A DNA stretch of 64,000 bases from Roseomonas sp. HF4 (GCF_005222755.1 NZ_STGD01000018.1:30226-94225), one strand, 5' to 3'; shown: positions 53,801 through 61,900, numbered from the stretch's first letter. The notes: generated by a model not told the origin, from the letters alone. Program-made: numbers and translations.

Positions 53801-53860
53801 ACGGTGGCTCCCACGCCCGCCGGGCAGGCTGCCGCGCGTCCACGAACCCGGAGGAGATGA
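50837..53860 (+). CDS. Large transcriptional regulator: wHTH-BTAD, AAA ATPase and TPR domains
   Basis: 1007 aa. The N-terminal OmpR-type winged helix (about 6-95, IRLLGELELLRDGKAAKLPA) is joined to a BTAD domain (about 100-235), as in SARP/AfsR proteins. An AAA_16-type STAND ATPase follows: Walker A GEPGIGKS (301-308) and Walker B AVLLLDDVQWLDEAS. The C-terminal third is Ala/Arg-rich TPR-like helices to residue 1007. STAND proteins use ATP and TPR ligand sensing to switch transcription. The DUF4242 gene starts 3 bp after its stop, so they are cotranscribed. This build is common in actinomycetes and less so in alphaproteobacteria. Confidence 0.88.
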   Translation: MASDGLRIRLLGELELLRDGKAAKLPASRKTRALLGYLIATADTHRRERLCDLLWDGPDDPRAELRWSLSRIRPLLDDAGAIRLRADRERIAFEAGGAAIDLRAVQGLLKGGIAATPTDALRAAVGLFRGEFLDGLDLPGCYRFHAWCLAEREAASATRLALLGALVERLDDDPEEALGHARALVAADPLSEAGHAAVVRLLGRLGRRRDALAHHDHARGVLLAEFGAASGELERARRALASRPVAAPPVVQDMPHGAGDEPSVEVTMPPLVGRAAERSLLDAEVAAAVDGHARRVLLLTGEPGIGKSRLLAHLAERMALVGGRVLGGRAFEAEVGRPFGIWIDALRAVPAAEVPEALRLDLAPLRPGACPGAPAGERTPDRSRLFDAVVALLRHLVARRPAVLLLDDVQWLDEASASLLHFVLREGAMASRLLIACAARPGELEDNAAASRVVLAQQRAERLTEMPLGPLDMAETQELVRAVAPVLDAAPVFADSAGNPFLALELARAGRDGTAQPGQTTRALDAVIAGQLARLTPGARDLLAWAAALGRACDPELLGQASGIAAPELATLIEELERRGILRAGTEDCDFVHDLLRQAVYRTISQPRRRLLHRRIARLLEAASGSDDSAAGELARHAALCGDDAMALRACILAGERCLRLFAQAEAGGFADRGLWHLDRLSSPGPDAAEARIGLLRIRVLAGTGPGLRRVPDLADAVARATAAAEADGAATAAATGHYLLSVLHQQAGDADGARESTVRAAAAGRGAADLRVHARQLANTARCLLELETEVEQAGALLDEAQVLASSLGLEMCELDWGLGLLARRNGRLVDAAPFMRRALALARRSADRWREYKCLTWLAVVSLEEGRLAEVESLCTEISEVAARMGEDAPFAEALGALAALRADAPGAEGRLDAAIARLRAVDDKGYLAYALNAAAGHHLSAGRVEAAQAAAAEALSAAAAVGRGGEAAAARATLARAAAAGSAIPTVAPTPAGQAAARPRTRRR

Positions 53861-53863
53861 GCC

Positions 53864-54118
53864 ATGACCCGCTTCATCGTCGAGCGCAGCTTCGAGCCGC
53901 CGCTGACCCGCGACGAGCTCAGCGAGGTCGAGCGCCGGATGGCGCCCTGCCTGGAGCTCTACGGCGTCCGCTGGCTGCGGAGCTTCTGGTCGGAGGACCG
54001 CCGGCGCATGGTCTGCGAATACGAGGCGGCCGACGCGGCGAGCGTGCGGTCCGTGCAGCACGAGGCCGGCGCCCGCTTCGAACGGGTCTGGCCGGCCGAT
54101 GTGCTCGAGGCGGGGTGA
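53864..54118 (+). CDS. DUF4242 family small protein (SCO4226-like)
   Basis: 84 aa, ATG 53864, preceded by GGAGGAGATG; 3 bp after the large regulator's stop. A single ferredoxin-like domain: FIVERSFEPPLTRDELSEVE, LELYGVRWLRSFWSEDRRR, VCEYEAADAASVRSVQHEAG. This fits DUF4242, whose Streptomyces member SCO4226 binds nickel. The Tyr-Gly-Val and the His before EAG fit the family pattern. The tight link to a STAND regulator suggests a ligand-binding or metal-sensing partner, which is inference. Confidence 0.82.
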   Translation: MTRFIVERSFEPPLTRDELSEVERRMAPCLELYGVRWLRSFWSEDRRRMVCEYEAADAASVRSVQHEAGARFERVWPADVLEAG

Positions 54119-54397
54119 CACGCCAGGCAAGTCCAGGCGGCCACAGCGCGTGAGGCGCCAGGCCACGGAGGCTGGCATCACCACCCGTTCGCGTCACGAA
54201 CGCGCGGGCAGCGGTGCCTGCACGGGCTTCGCGCCTGGGGCGCCGGAGCAACCTCCGGAGAACGCGCGTCCGGATCCGAACCGCTTCCATCCGGAAGGAT
54301 CGGTCGGTGGTGAACAGCGGGCGGGTCGCGTGTCAGGGCGCGATCTGCTGCAATGTGGCCCGTGCAGGCCCAGGGCTGCCGCAAGGGAGGAAACGCT

Positions 54398-55255
54398 GTG
54401 ATCGAAGATCGCCGGATCGAGCTGCAGCCCGGGCTCGTCTTCGACGTGTCCGTCGCGGGCGCGCCCGAGGCGCCTCTGGTCCTGCTGCTGCACGGCTTTG
54501 CCGTCTCGCGCCATCTCTATGACGCACAGCTGCCTGCGCTTGCCGCTGCGGGGTTCCTGGCCGCGGCGCCCAATCAGCGAGGATACTCCGCCGGCGCACG
54601 TCCGGATCCTGCGCACTTCGCGAACTACGACATCGAGTTGCTGATCGGCGACGCCCTGGCCCTGGTCTCGGCCATGGGTCACGGCAATCGCCGCATTCAT
54701 CTCGTCGGGCATGATTGGGGCGGCAGCCTGGCCTGGGACATCGCGTTCCGCTTTCCCGAACGCCTGGCATCGCTGACGATGCTGTCGCGGCCGCATCCGG
54801 CGGCGTTTGCGCAGGCCCTCGCGGAGGATCCCGAGCAGCCGCAGCGATCGCGGCATCACAAGGCGTTCCAGGACCTGGGCGCCGCCGACATGCTGCTCGC
54901 GAACGACGCCGCGTGGATCCGGGTCCGACATGCGGCGAATGGCGTTCCGCCATTGGCGACCGAGAAGCATCTTGCGGTCCTGGGCACGCGGCCAGCCATG
55001 GAGGCGGCGCTCGCGTGGTATCGGGCGCGCGGGAAGGTGTATCGCCAGATCGGTGCCGTGGAGGTGCCGACCCTGTTCATCTGGGGCGATGCCGACGATA
55101 CCGTCGGGCGCATGGCCGCCGAAGGCACCGCTGCATTCGTGAACGCGCCATACCGGTTCGAGGTTCTTCCCGGTGTCGGGCATTACGCGCCGGACCAGAT
55201 GCCGGAGCGGGTGTCGTCCTCGATGATCCAGCACATCACGCAGCACCCGGCGTGA
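54398..55255 (+). CDS. Alpha/beta hydrolase, epoxide hydrolase/haloalkane dehalogenase-like
   Basis: 285 aa from GTG 54398, chosen because GGGAGGAAA stands just upstream; no ATG fits. Alpha/beta fold with oxyanion segment LLLHGFAVSRH (about 29-39). The nucleophile elbow VGHDWGGS has Asp106, the acid is near WGDADDT and the catalytic His is in VGHYAPDQM near the end. Asp as nucleophile indicates epoxide hydrolase or dehalogenase chemistry rather than an esterase, though HGFP is replaced by HGFA. It lies 279 bp after the DUF4242 gene and may belong to the same regulon. Substrate unknown. Confidence 0.88.
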   Translation: MIEDRRIELQPGLVFDVSVAGAPEAPLVLLLHGFAVSRHLYDAQLPALAAAGFLAAAPNQRGYSAGARPDPAHFANYDIELLIGDALALVSAMGHGNRRIHLVGHDWGGSLAWDIAFRFPERLASLTMLSRPHPAAFAQALAEDPEQPQRSRHHKAFQDLGAADMLLANDAAWIRVRHAANGVPPLATEKHLAVLGTRPAMEAALAWYRARGKVYRQIGAVEVPTLFIWGDADDTVGRMAAEGTAAFVNAPYRFEVLPGVGHYAPDQMPERVSSSMIQHITQHPA

Positions 55256-55518
55256 GTGCCACCACAGGGCCAGCAGGCCAGAGGCGTTACCCGCTGCGGC
55301 CCGCGCCAGGACCAGCGCGCCGGGACGCCTCGCCGCATTGGGGTGCCGCAGCCGCGTCCGGGGCGGTTGCGGGTCGCGCCGAATGCGGGAAGCAGTGGGG
55401 CGCCCACCGCGCCGATCGCCGATCGCCGCGCACGCCCTGAGGACCCTCGATCGAGATCGTGCCCGCGCAATGGGCCAGGAAGGCCGTCGCTGCCTCCACC
55501 CATCGCCTCGAGCGACGA
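55256..55518. other. Intergenic stretch after the hydrolase, no clear gene
   Basis: 263 bp between the hydrolase stop and the CobW fragment stop. Several short frames stay open because of the GC content, but none shows a recognisable family or a ribosome site. It is probably part of the same decayed zone as the CobW and recombinase fragments. Confidence 0.4.
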
Positions 55519-55935
55519 TCACGCGGTCTCCCCCGCGACGGTCCCGAATGTCTCCGCAGCCGGCGCGGCGCGCCCGGTTCCTGCCGCCGCGTGTTCCGCC
55601 GCAAGCCCGATGGCGACGATGCGCGTGCGCCCACTGCGCTCCGGCCAGGCGCCTTCCCTGGACAGCGCCCAGCGCGTACCGACCTGCTGGTACAGCCGCC
55701 GGATGTCGGGCGCCTCGGCCATCTGCACGAAGCCCTTGGCGCGGATCGCCCCGCGGGAGAGGCGCGCGGCCAGGCGATCGAAGGCCGCGCTGGAAAGCGG
55801 CGTCGACCGCGCGATCGTCCAGCTGCGATAGAGCGCACGGTGATCGGTCGTCGCAACCTCGTCCGCCGCCGAACGGAAGCGACCGCGAGCAAGACCGAGC
55901 AGCACGGCGCGAGGCGCCTCGGCACGCCTGGTCTC
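55519..55935 (-). pseudogene. CobW/COG0523 GTPase fragment (C-terminal domain only)
   Basis: The minus frame ending at 55519 carries the CobW C-terminal domain: IRAKGFVQMAEAPDIRRLYQ, then VGTRWALSREGAWPERSGR and TRIVAIGLAAEH. The N-terminal GTPase (GxxxxGKT, CxCC and NKxD motifs) is absent: upstream of about 55935 the same frame is antisense to recombinase sequence. COG0523 proteins are metallochaperones, often for zinc. This is the remaining half of a truncated gene; no ribosome site or start codon fits. Confidence 0.7.
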
Positions 55936-55979
55936 GATGCGCTTCGTCCCCGGCGCTGTCGCGTCGAGCGACGCGCCCA

Positions 55980-56205
55980 GCGCCGCCGAGGGCGGCGCCG
56001 AAACGCTCGAGGCCGCCCGCGCGCTGATCGACAGCATCGTCGTCTCGCCGCCCGACGGGAGCTGGCGCGCCGCCCGGCATCGAACTGACCGGCACCCTGA
56101 TGGCGATGCTCAAGGCCGGCGGGGCCGATCTGGCCCCCGGGGAAGACACCCTTGCCTCACGCCTCGCCGCCATGCTCGACGTTTCGGCGAAAGAAGAACC
56201 CCAGG
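55980..56205 (+). pseudogene. Serine recombinase C-terminal fragment, frameshifted
   Basis: EAARALIDSIVVSPPDG in one frame continues, after a shift near 56060, as PPGIELTGTLMAMLKAGGAD in the next. Together they resemble the extreme C terminus of large serine site-specific recombinases. The catalytic and DNA-binding domains are missing. It abuts the CobW fragment, suggesting that an element inserted into or next to the cobW-like gene and then decayed. No att site could be recognised. Confidence 0.55.
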
Positions 56206-56211
56206 GGAGGT

Positions 56212-57234
56212 TCACCTACCCCCGAACATCCCCGCGATGGCGGCCGGATCGACATCCTCGATCCGCGCCGGCTGCCAGCTAGGCGCGCCGTCCTTGTCCA
56301 CCAGCACGGACCGCACGCCCTCGGCGAAATCCGGGTGGTCGTTCACCACGACGCGGGTCAGCGCCAGTTCGGTGGCAAGGCACGCCGTCAGGTCCTGCTC
56401 CGCGCCGCGCCGCAGCAGTTCCAGCGACACGCAGAGCGAGGTCGGCGACATCCGCCGCAGGATCCTGGCCTGTGCCGCCGCCCATTCCGTGCCCTCGGCG
56501 TCGAGCGCCGCCAGGATCGCGGCCACGCTCGCCTGCCCGAAGCAGCGGTCGATCGCATCGCGCTGCGCGGCGAAGGAGGCCTCCGGAGCCGCCTCGGCGA
56601 AGCGCGCGACGGCCTCGGCGCCCTCGGTCACCAGCGCGGCGCGCAGGTCGGCCAGCCGCGCGCGCGGCACGAAATGCGTGGCCAGCCCCGCATGGACGGC
56701 ATCCGCGCCGGTCAGCCGCGCGCCGGTGAGCGCCAGCCAGGTGCCGATGGCGCCCGGCAGCCGCGGCAGCACGTAGGAGGTGCCGACATCGGGGAACAGC
56801 GCGATCGCCGTCTCGGGCATCGCGACCAGCGCGTGCTCGGTCACGACGCGCGGGCCGTTGTGCACCGCGACGCCGATGCCGCCGCCCATGCAGACGCCGT
56901 CGATCAGGCTGACCCAGGGCTTGGGGAAGGCGGCGATGCCCGTGTTGACCGCGTATTCCTCCGCGAAGAAGGCCTCGACCGCCGCGCGGTCGCCGGCGAT
57001 GGCGGAAGCCCGCACGGCCCGCACGTCGCCGCCGGCGCAGAAGGCGCGCCCGCCCGCGCCTTCCAGCACGACCAGCCGCACCTCCGGGTCGTCCTTCCAG
57101 GCGGCGATGGCGGCGGCGAAGTCGCGGATCATCTCAAGCGTCAGGGCGTTCAGCGCCTTCGGCCGGTTCATCAGCAGCGTCCCCGCGATGCCCTCGCGCC
57201 GCGCGATCAGGCTGGGGTCGGCGGTCTCTGTCAT
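56212..57234 (-). CDS. Enoyl-CoA hydratase/isomerase family, 3-hydroxyisobutyryl-CoA hydrolase type
   Basis: 340 aa. Crotonase fold: LMNRPKALNALTLEMIRDF (about 21-39), AFCAGGDVRAVRAS (oxyanion loop), ISLIDGVCMGGGIGVA-type helix and the MPETAIALFPDVGTSYVLPR segment with the catalytic Glu and Asp. The latter and the long C terminus (ILRRMSPTSLCVSLELLRRG, then FAEGVRSVLVDKD) identify 3-hydroxyisobutyryl-CoA hydrolases over ordinary hydratases. It frees 3-hydroxyisobutyrate in valine breakdown. Divergent from the polyamine-type transporter operon; its 3' end meets the recombinase relic. Confidence 0.93.
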   Translation of the reverse strand: MTETADPSLIARREGIAGTLLMNRPKALNALTLEMIRDFAAAIAAWKDDPEVRLVVLEGAGGRAFCAGGDVRAVRASAIAGDRAAVEAFFAEEYAVNTGIAAFPKPWVSLIDGVCMGGGIGVAVHNGPRVVTEHALVAMPETAIALFPDVGTSYVLPRLPGAIGTWLALTGARLTGADAVHAGLATHFVPRARLADLRAALVTEGAEAVARFAEAAPEASFAAQRDAIDRCFGQASVAAILAALDAEGTEWAAAQARILRRMSPTSLCVSLELLRRGAEQDLTACLATELALTRVVVNDHPDFAEGVRSVLVDKDGAPSWQPARIEDVDPAAIAGMFGGR

Positions 57235-57318
57235 GGCGGCGTCTCCTGTCGGTCCCGGGCGGCGTTACCGGCGCGGCCGGGCGTTGACAAGCGACCGCGC
57301 CGCGCCGGAGGTATCGCC

Positions 57319-58422
57319 ATGGCCGATCCCCTGGTGCGCTTCCAAGGCGTGCGCAAGACCTGGCGCGCCGGCGGGCCCGCCGCGGTGGAGGCGCTCGACC
57401 TCGACATCGCGCGCGGGGAATTGCTGACGCTGCTCGGCCCCTCGGGCTCGGGCAAGACCACCACGCTGATGATGCTGGCGGGGTTCGAGGCGCCGTCGGC
57501 CGGGCGCATCCTGCTGGAAGGCCGGGACATCGCGCGGCTGGCGCCGCACCGGCGCGGCATCGGCGTCGTGTTCCAGTCCTACGCGCTGTTCCCGCACATG
57601 GATGTCGCGGGGAATGTCGGCTTCCCGCTTTCGGTGCGCGGGGTCGGCCGGGCGGATCGGGACGCGCGGGTGGCGCGCGCGCTCGCCATGGTCCGGCTCG
57701 AAGGGCTGGCGGAGCGCCGCCCCTCGGAACTCTCGGGCGGGCAGCAGCAGCGCGTCGCGCTGGCCCGCGCCCTGGTGTTCGAGCCGCCGATCGTGCTCCT
57801 CGACGAACCCCTCGGCGCGCTCGACAAGGCGCTGCGGGAGGAGATGCAGCTCGAGATCCGCCATCTGCACCGGCGCCTCGGCGTGACGATGATGTATGTC
57901 ACGCACGACCAGGCCGAGGCGCTGACGCTGTCCGACCGCATCGCCGTCTTCGAAGGCGGGCGCGTCCGCCAACTGGCCGCCCCCCGCATGCTGTACGAGC
58001 GCCCGGCCGACGCCTTCGTCGCCGGCTTCGTGGGCGAGAACAACCTGCTGCGCGGCACGATCCAGGAGCGCGACGGCGACGAATGCCTGGTGCGCCTGGA
58101 TTGCGGCCCGCTGGTGCCGGCGCAGGCTGCGGATTGCGGCGGCCCCGGTGAAGGCTGCGTCGTCGCCGTCCGGCCGGAACGGGTTGCCGTGGCGGGGGTC
58201 GCGGCGTCGGACCTCGGCGGCGGCGCCTGGCCGGCAACGCTGCAGGAGGCGATCTTCCTCGGCGACCATGTCCGGCTGCGGCTTGCTTTCGGCGACGGCG
58301 GGGAGGTGCTGGCCAAGCGCCCGGCGGGCGCCGGCGCCCTGCCCGATCCCGGCGGCCCCGCCGCCATCGCCTGGCCGGAGGGTGCCGCCTTCGCCTTTCG
58401 CGAGGCGGCGCCGCGGGTCTAG
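57319..58422 (+). CDS. Spermidine/putrescine-type ABC transporter ATP-binding protein (PotA-like)
   Basis: 367 aa from ATG 57319 with a strong GGAGGT six bases upstream; the upstream open frame is antisense to the hydrolase. Walker [11 protein letters not shown]-loop [12 protein letters not shown], signature [15 protein letters not shown], Walker [12 protein letters not shown] and switch His VTHDQAE are intact. A C-terminal TOBE domain (about 270-360, with [12 protein letters not shown]) marks the PotA/FbpC group. First gene of a four-gene operon with SBP and two permeases. The ligand may be a polyamine or another small cation. Confidence 0.95.
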   Translation: MADPLVRFQGVRKTWRAGGPAAVEALDLDIARGELLTLLGPSGSGKTTTLMMLAGFEAPSAGRILLEGRDIARLAPHRRGIGVVFQSYALFPHMDVAGNVGFPLSVRGVGRADRDARVARALAMVRLEGLAERRPSELSGGQQQRVALARALVFEPPIVLLDEPLGALDKALREEMQLEIRHLHRRLGVTMMYVTHDQAEALTLSDRIAVFEGGRVRQLAAPRMLYERPADAFVAGFVGENNLLRGTIQERDGDECLVRLDCGPLVPAQAADCGGPGEGCVVAVRPERVAVAGVAASDLGGGAWPATLQEAIFLGDHVRLRLAFGDGGEVLAKRPAGAGALPDPGGPAAIAWPEGAAFAFREAAPRV

Positions 58423-58452
58423 TCTGTCCTGCCCGGGCACAGGAGACGCATC

Positions 58453-59496
58453 ATGGACCGCCGCACCATCCTCCAGGGCGCGCTTGCCGCCGCCGCGCTG
58501 CCGCAAGCCGCGCGCGCGCAGGGGCGGGACCTGACGGTGGTCTCCTGGGGCGGCGCCTACCAGGACGCGCAGCGCGAGGTCTTCTTCCGGCCCTTCCAGC
58601 AGCAGACCCGCACCCGGATGCTGGAGGAAACCTGGGACGGCGGCGTCGGCGTGCTGCGCTCCCGCATCGCCTCCGGCGCCAATACCTGGGACGTGGTGCA
58701 GGTGGAATCCGAGGAACTGCTGATCGGCGCCGAGGAAGGCCTGTTCGAGCCGCTCGACTGGTCCGCGATCGGCGGCCGGGACGCCTATATCCCGCAGGCG
58801 GTTCACGATCACGGCGTCGGCGCCATCCTCTATTCCTTCGTGCTAGCCCATGACCGCGCGCGCACCCCGAACGGCCCGGTGAACTGGGCCGAGTTCCTCG
58901 ACACCGCGCGCTTCCCCGGCAAGCGCGGCCTGCGCCGCGGCCCGAAGACGACGCTCGAGATCGCGCTGATGGCGGACGGTGTGCCGCCCGACCAGGTCTA
59001 TGCCGTGCTCGGCACGCCGGCGGGCGTCGACCGCGCGTTCCGGCGGCTCGACGCCGTCAAGCCCGACCTCGCCTGGTGGGAGCGCGGCGCCCAGCCGCCG
59101 CAATGGCTGGCGACCGGGGAGGTCGCTATGACCAGCGCCTACAACGGCCGGATCGCGGCGGCGAACGAGGCCGAGGGGCGTGACTTCGCGATCGTCTGGA
59201 CCAACAACCTCTACACGCTCGATTCCTGGGTGATCATGAAGGGCAGCCCGAACCGGGCGCGGGCGCTGGAATTCCTCGCCTTCGCGGGCAAGCCGGAGGT
59301 GCAGGCCGCGCTGCCGCCGCGCATCCCCTACGGCGTCACGGCCCGCAGCGCGAACGAACGCCTGCCGGCGGCGCTGCTGGCGCAACTGCCGACGGCGCCG
59401 CAGAACCTGGCCGGGGCGCTGCACGTCAGCGACCGGTTCTGGCTGGACAACCTCGACCGGCTGACGCAGCGGTTCAACGCATGGGTGTCGCGCTGA
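58453..59496 (+). CDS. Spermidine/putrescine-type ABC transporter substrate-binding protein (PotD-like)
   Basis: 347 aa, ATG 58453 with CAGGAGA upstream. Tat/Sec-type leader MDRRTILQGALAAAALPQ, cleavage near RAQG. Type 2 binding fold: LTVVSWGGAYQDAQREVFF (about 27-45), VQVESEELLIGAEEGLFEPL, GEVAMTSAYNGRIAAANEA and NLYTLDSWVIMKGSPNRARA. These match SBP family 6/8 members that bind polyamines or related ligands. Thirty bases after the ATPase gene. A strong hairpin follows its stop. Confidence 0.94.
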   Translation: MDRRTILQGALAAAALPQAARAQGRDLTVVSWGGAYQDAQREVFFRPFQQQTRTRMLEETWDGGVGVLRSRIASGANTWDVVQVESEELLIGAEEGLFEPLDWSAIGGRDAYIPQAVHDHGVGAILYSFVLAHDRARTPNGPVNWAEFLDTARFPGKRGLRRGPKTTLEIALMADGVPPDQVYAVLGTPAGVDRAFRRLDAVKPDLAWWERGAQPPQWLATGEVAMTSAYNGRIAAANEAEGRDFAIVWTNNLYTLDSWVIMKGSPNRARALEFLAFAGKPEVQAALPPRIPYGVTARSANERLPAALLAQLPTAPQNLAGALHVSDRFWLDNLDRLTQRFNAWVSR

Positions 59497-59556
59497 GCGG
59501 CGCCGCCCGTCCGGCCCGCCGCGCCGGAGGTCGCGAGCCCCAGGGGCGCCGGCACG

Positions 59557-59621
59557 CGGCGCGCCCGGCCGGGTCCGCACGGCTCCCCCGGACGCCGTGC
59601 GGGCCGGCCGGCGGCGCGCCG
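59557..59621 (+). other. Strong intercistronic hairpin between SBP and permease genes
   Basis: Bases 59557-59583 and 59594-59621 are near-perfect reverse complements (27 against 28 bases, with a small bulge and one mismatch) around a 10-base loop. They lie in the 190 bp between the SBP stop and the first permease. It is the counterpart of the hairpin at 41854-41900. It may stabilise the ATPase-SBP transcript or limit permease expression. Confidence 0.65.
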
Positions 59622-59686
59622 CGCCCACGATATGGACACGTGATGGCGGGGGACGCGGAGGGCGGCGAAGCCCCTTTCCGCCGCGC

Positions 59687-60865
59687 ATGAGCCGCCCCGG
59701 CGCGGCGCTCCTGACCGCGCCGCTGCTGCTGTTCCTGCTGGCGACCTTCGTCGCGCCGATCGGCGCCTTCCTCTGGCGCGGCGTCACGGACACAGAGGTC
59801 GCGCCCGTGCTGCCGCGCACCGTGGCCGCGCTCGCCGCCTGGGACGGCACCGCCACGCCGGGGGAGGAGGCCTTCGCCGCGCTGGTCGCGGACCTGCGGG
59901 CGGCACGGGCGGGCAACCCGACGGGCCTCGCCCGGGCGGCGGCGCGGCTCAACGCCGACCGCCCGGGCTTCCGCGGCCTGCTGCCCACGACGGCCCGCCG
60001 CGTCGCCGCCCCGTTCGAGGGGCCGGCCCGCGACGCCGTTCTCGCCGCCAGCGGGGAGTGGGCCGACCCCGAGGCCTGGGGCGCCATCCGCCACGCCGCC
60101 GGGCCGCTCTCGGCGTTCCATCTCCTGGCGGCGCTCGACCTCCGGCGGGACGCCACGGGCAGCGTCGCGCCCGTGCCCGAGGACCAGCGCATCTTCCGCG
60201 CGGTGCTGGCGCGCAGCCTCTGGATCTCGTTGTTGGTGACGGGCTGCTGCCTGCTGCTCGGCTGGCCGCTCGCCTGGCTGATCGCGACCGCGCGCGGCTG
60301 GCCGGCGACGCTGCTGCTGGCCGCGGTGATGCTGCCCTTCTGGATCTCGCTGGTCGTGCGCACCGCGGCCTGGATGGTGCTTCTGCAGCGCGAGGGCCTG
60401 GTCAATGCCGCGCTGGCCGCGATGGGGCTGATCGAGGCGCCGCTGCCGCTGATGCTGAACCGCTTCGCCGTGGTGCTGGCGATGGTCCATATCCTGCTGC
60501 CCTTCATGGTGCTGCCGCTGGTGGCGGCCTTCCGCGCGCTCGACCCATTCCTGCCGCGCGCGGCCGCGTCGCTGGGCGCCGCGCCCTGGTGGGCGTTCCT
60601 GCGGGTGACGCTGCCGCTCTGCCTGCCAGGGATCGGGGCGGGGTGCCTGCTGGTGTTCATCCAGGCGCTCGGCTTCTACGTCACGCCGGCGCTGCTTGGC
60701 GGGCCGAACGACCAGATGCTCGCCTGGTTCGTCGGCTTCTACGCGACGCGGAGCGTGAACTGGGGCCTGGCGGCGGCGCTCTCGATCCTGCTGCTGGCCG
60801 CGGTCGGGCTTTGCGTCGCACTGTACGGGCGGCTGGCCGGGTTCCGCCGGTCGGGGGCGGCGTGA
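59687..60865 (+). CDS. Spermidine/putrescine-type ABC transporter permease (PotB-like) with long periplasmic loop
   Basis: 392 aa from ATG 59687; an upstream in-frame ATG at 59597 lies inside the hairpin and is unlikely. Membrane helix 1 is about 8-26. An unusually long Ala-rich soluble loop follows (about 27-175), then five helices from SLWISLLVTGCCLLLGWPLA. The EAA loop is AASLGAAPWWAFLRVTLPLC. PotB-type permeases normally have a short first loop, so this is a variant subgroup. It overlaps the next permease (TGATG). Confidence 0.9.
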   Translation: MSRPGAALLTAPLLLFLLATFVAPIGAFLWRGVTDTEVAPVLPRTVAALAAWDGTATPGEEAFAALVADLRAARAGNPTGLARAAARLNADRPGFRGLLPTTARRVAAPFEGPARDAVLAASGEWADPEAWGAIRHAAGPLSAFHLLAALDLRRDATGSVAPVPEDQRIFRAVLARSLWISLLVTGCCLLLGWPLAWLIATARGWPATLLLAAVMLPFWISLVVRTAAWMVLLQREGLVNAALAAMGLIEAPLPLMLNRFAVVLAMVHILLPFMVLPLVAAFRALDPFLPRAAASLGAAPWWAFLRVTLPLCLPGIGAGCLLVFIQALGFYVTPALLGGPNDQMLAWFVGFYATRSVNWGLAAALSILLLAAVGLCVALYGRLAGFRRSGAA

Positions 60866-61677
60866 TGGGGCGCGGGCTGCTGTGGGGCGCGGGGGTGCTG
60901 GCGGCGCTGTTCCTCCTGGCGCCGATCGTGGCGATCCTGCCGTTGTCCTTCTCGGCGGGTTCCTTCCTGCTCTATCCGCTGCCGGGGGTATCGCTGCGCT
61001 GGTATCGGGACTTCTTCGCGTCCGACTTCTGGCTGCCGGCGCTGTGGAACTCGCTGCTGGTCGGCGGCGCGGCGTCGGCGCTCGCGACGGCGCTCGGCAC
61101 GCCGGCCGCCTTCGGGTTGTGGCGGATGCGCGGCGCGGCGCGGGCCGTGGCGCTCGGTGTGGTGCTGGCGCCGATGGTGGTGCCGGTCATCGTGGTGGCG
61201 GTCGCCCTGCTGCTGGCCTTCGGGCCGGTCGGGCTGGTCGCGACGCATGCCGGGCTGATCGTCGCGCATGCCGCGCTCGGCGCGCCCTTCGTTGTGGTGA
61301 CGGTGCTGGCGTCGCTGGAAGGCTTCGACCCGGTGCAGCTGCGCGCGGCGGCGGCCTGTGGGGCGGGGCCGGTGCGGGCGTTCCTCCGTGTCTGCCTGCC
61401 GCAGATCGCGCCCGGCGTCGCGGCCGGGGCGGTCTTCGCCTTCGCGACCTCGCTGGACGAGGTGGTGGTGGCGCTGTTCATCGCCGGCCCCGCGCAGCGC
61501 ACCCTGCCGCGGCAGATGTTCGCCGGGCTCAACGACCAGATCAGCCTGACGACGGCGGCGGCGGCGGCGATGCTGGTCGGGCTGTCGGTGCTGCTGCTGC
61601 TGGTGGTGGCCTGGCTGCAGGCGCGCGCGCGGCGCCGAAGCCACGCCCGGGACGCCTTGTCACCTCGTTCTTCTTGA
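60865..61677 (+). CDS. Spermidine/putrescine-type ABC transporter permease (PotC-like)
   Basis: 270 aa from ATG 60865, whose A is the last base of the previous stop; the longer open frame is a shadow of the PotB-like gene. Six helices. LSFSAGSFLLYPLPGVSLRW near residue 30 is the PotC-type first loop, and the EAA loop is AAAACGAGPVRAFLRVCLPQ. Then FATSLDEVVVALFIAGPAQR and TLPRQMFAGL are family-specific. Forms the channel with the PotB-like protein. Last gene of the operon; rpsA follows after 223 bp. Confidence 0.94.
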   Translation: MGRGLLWGAGVLAALFLLAPIVAILPLSFSAGSFLLYPLPGVSLRWYRDFFASDFWLPALWNSLLVGGAASALATALGTPAAFGLWRMRGAARAVALGVVLAPMVVPVIVVAVALLLAFGPVGLVATHAGLIVAHAALGAPFVVVTVLASLEGFDPVQLRAAAACGAGPVRAFLRVCLPQIAPGVAAGAVFAFATSLDEVVVALFIAGPAQRTLPRQMFAGLNDQISLTTAAAAAMLVGLSVLLLLVVAWLQARARRRSHARDALSPRSS

Positions 61678-61702
61678 CTCTTTTCCTGTGCGCGCCTAAG
61701 GC
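61674..61702 (+). promoter_or_regulatory. Possible rpsA promoter
   Basis: TTGACT (61674-61679), 17-base spacer, TAAGGC (61697-61702), just after the PotC-like stop and about 200 bp before rpsA. It implies a long rpsA leader, which would suit leader-based autoregulation as known for S1 in E. coli. The -10 is weak, so tentative. Confidence 0.4.
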
Positions 61703-61900
61703 GCCGTGTCTTTCTGATTCGGAAAGGCGTGCCCCTTCCGGGGGCCGGAGACGGGCGGACCGAAACGCGCTCACCCATCGGGTCCGGGACTGCTGCCGCT
61801 GACGGCGCGTCCGGCCAAGTCGTTCCTGCCGCTGGGCAGGCGCGCAGACCGCATCTCCCGCCGCATCGCGGCGGGCCGATACCGGGAAGCACAGCACTAC

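Noticed and set aside
57284..57289. TTGACA upstream of the PotA-like gene as a -35 element
   Set aside because: A -10 at normal spacing would fall on the GGAGGT ribosome site (57307-57312), so it cannot serve this gene in the usual way.
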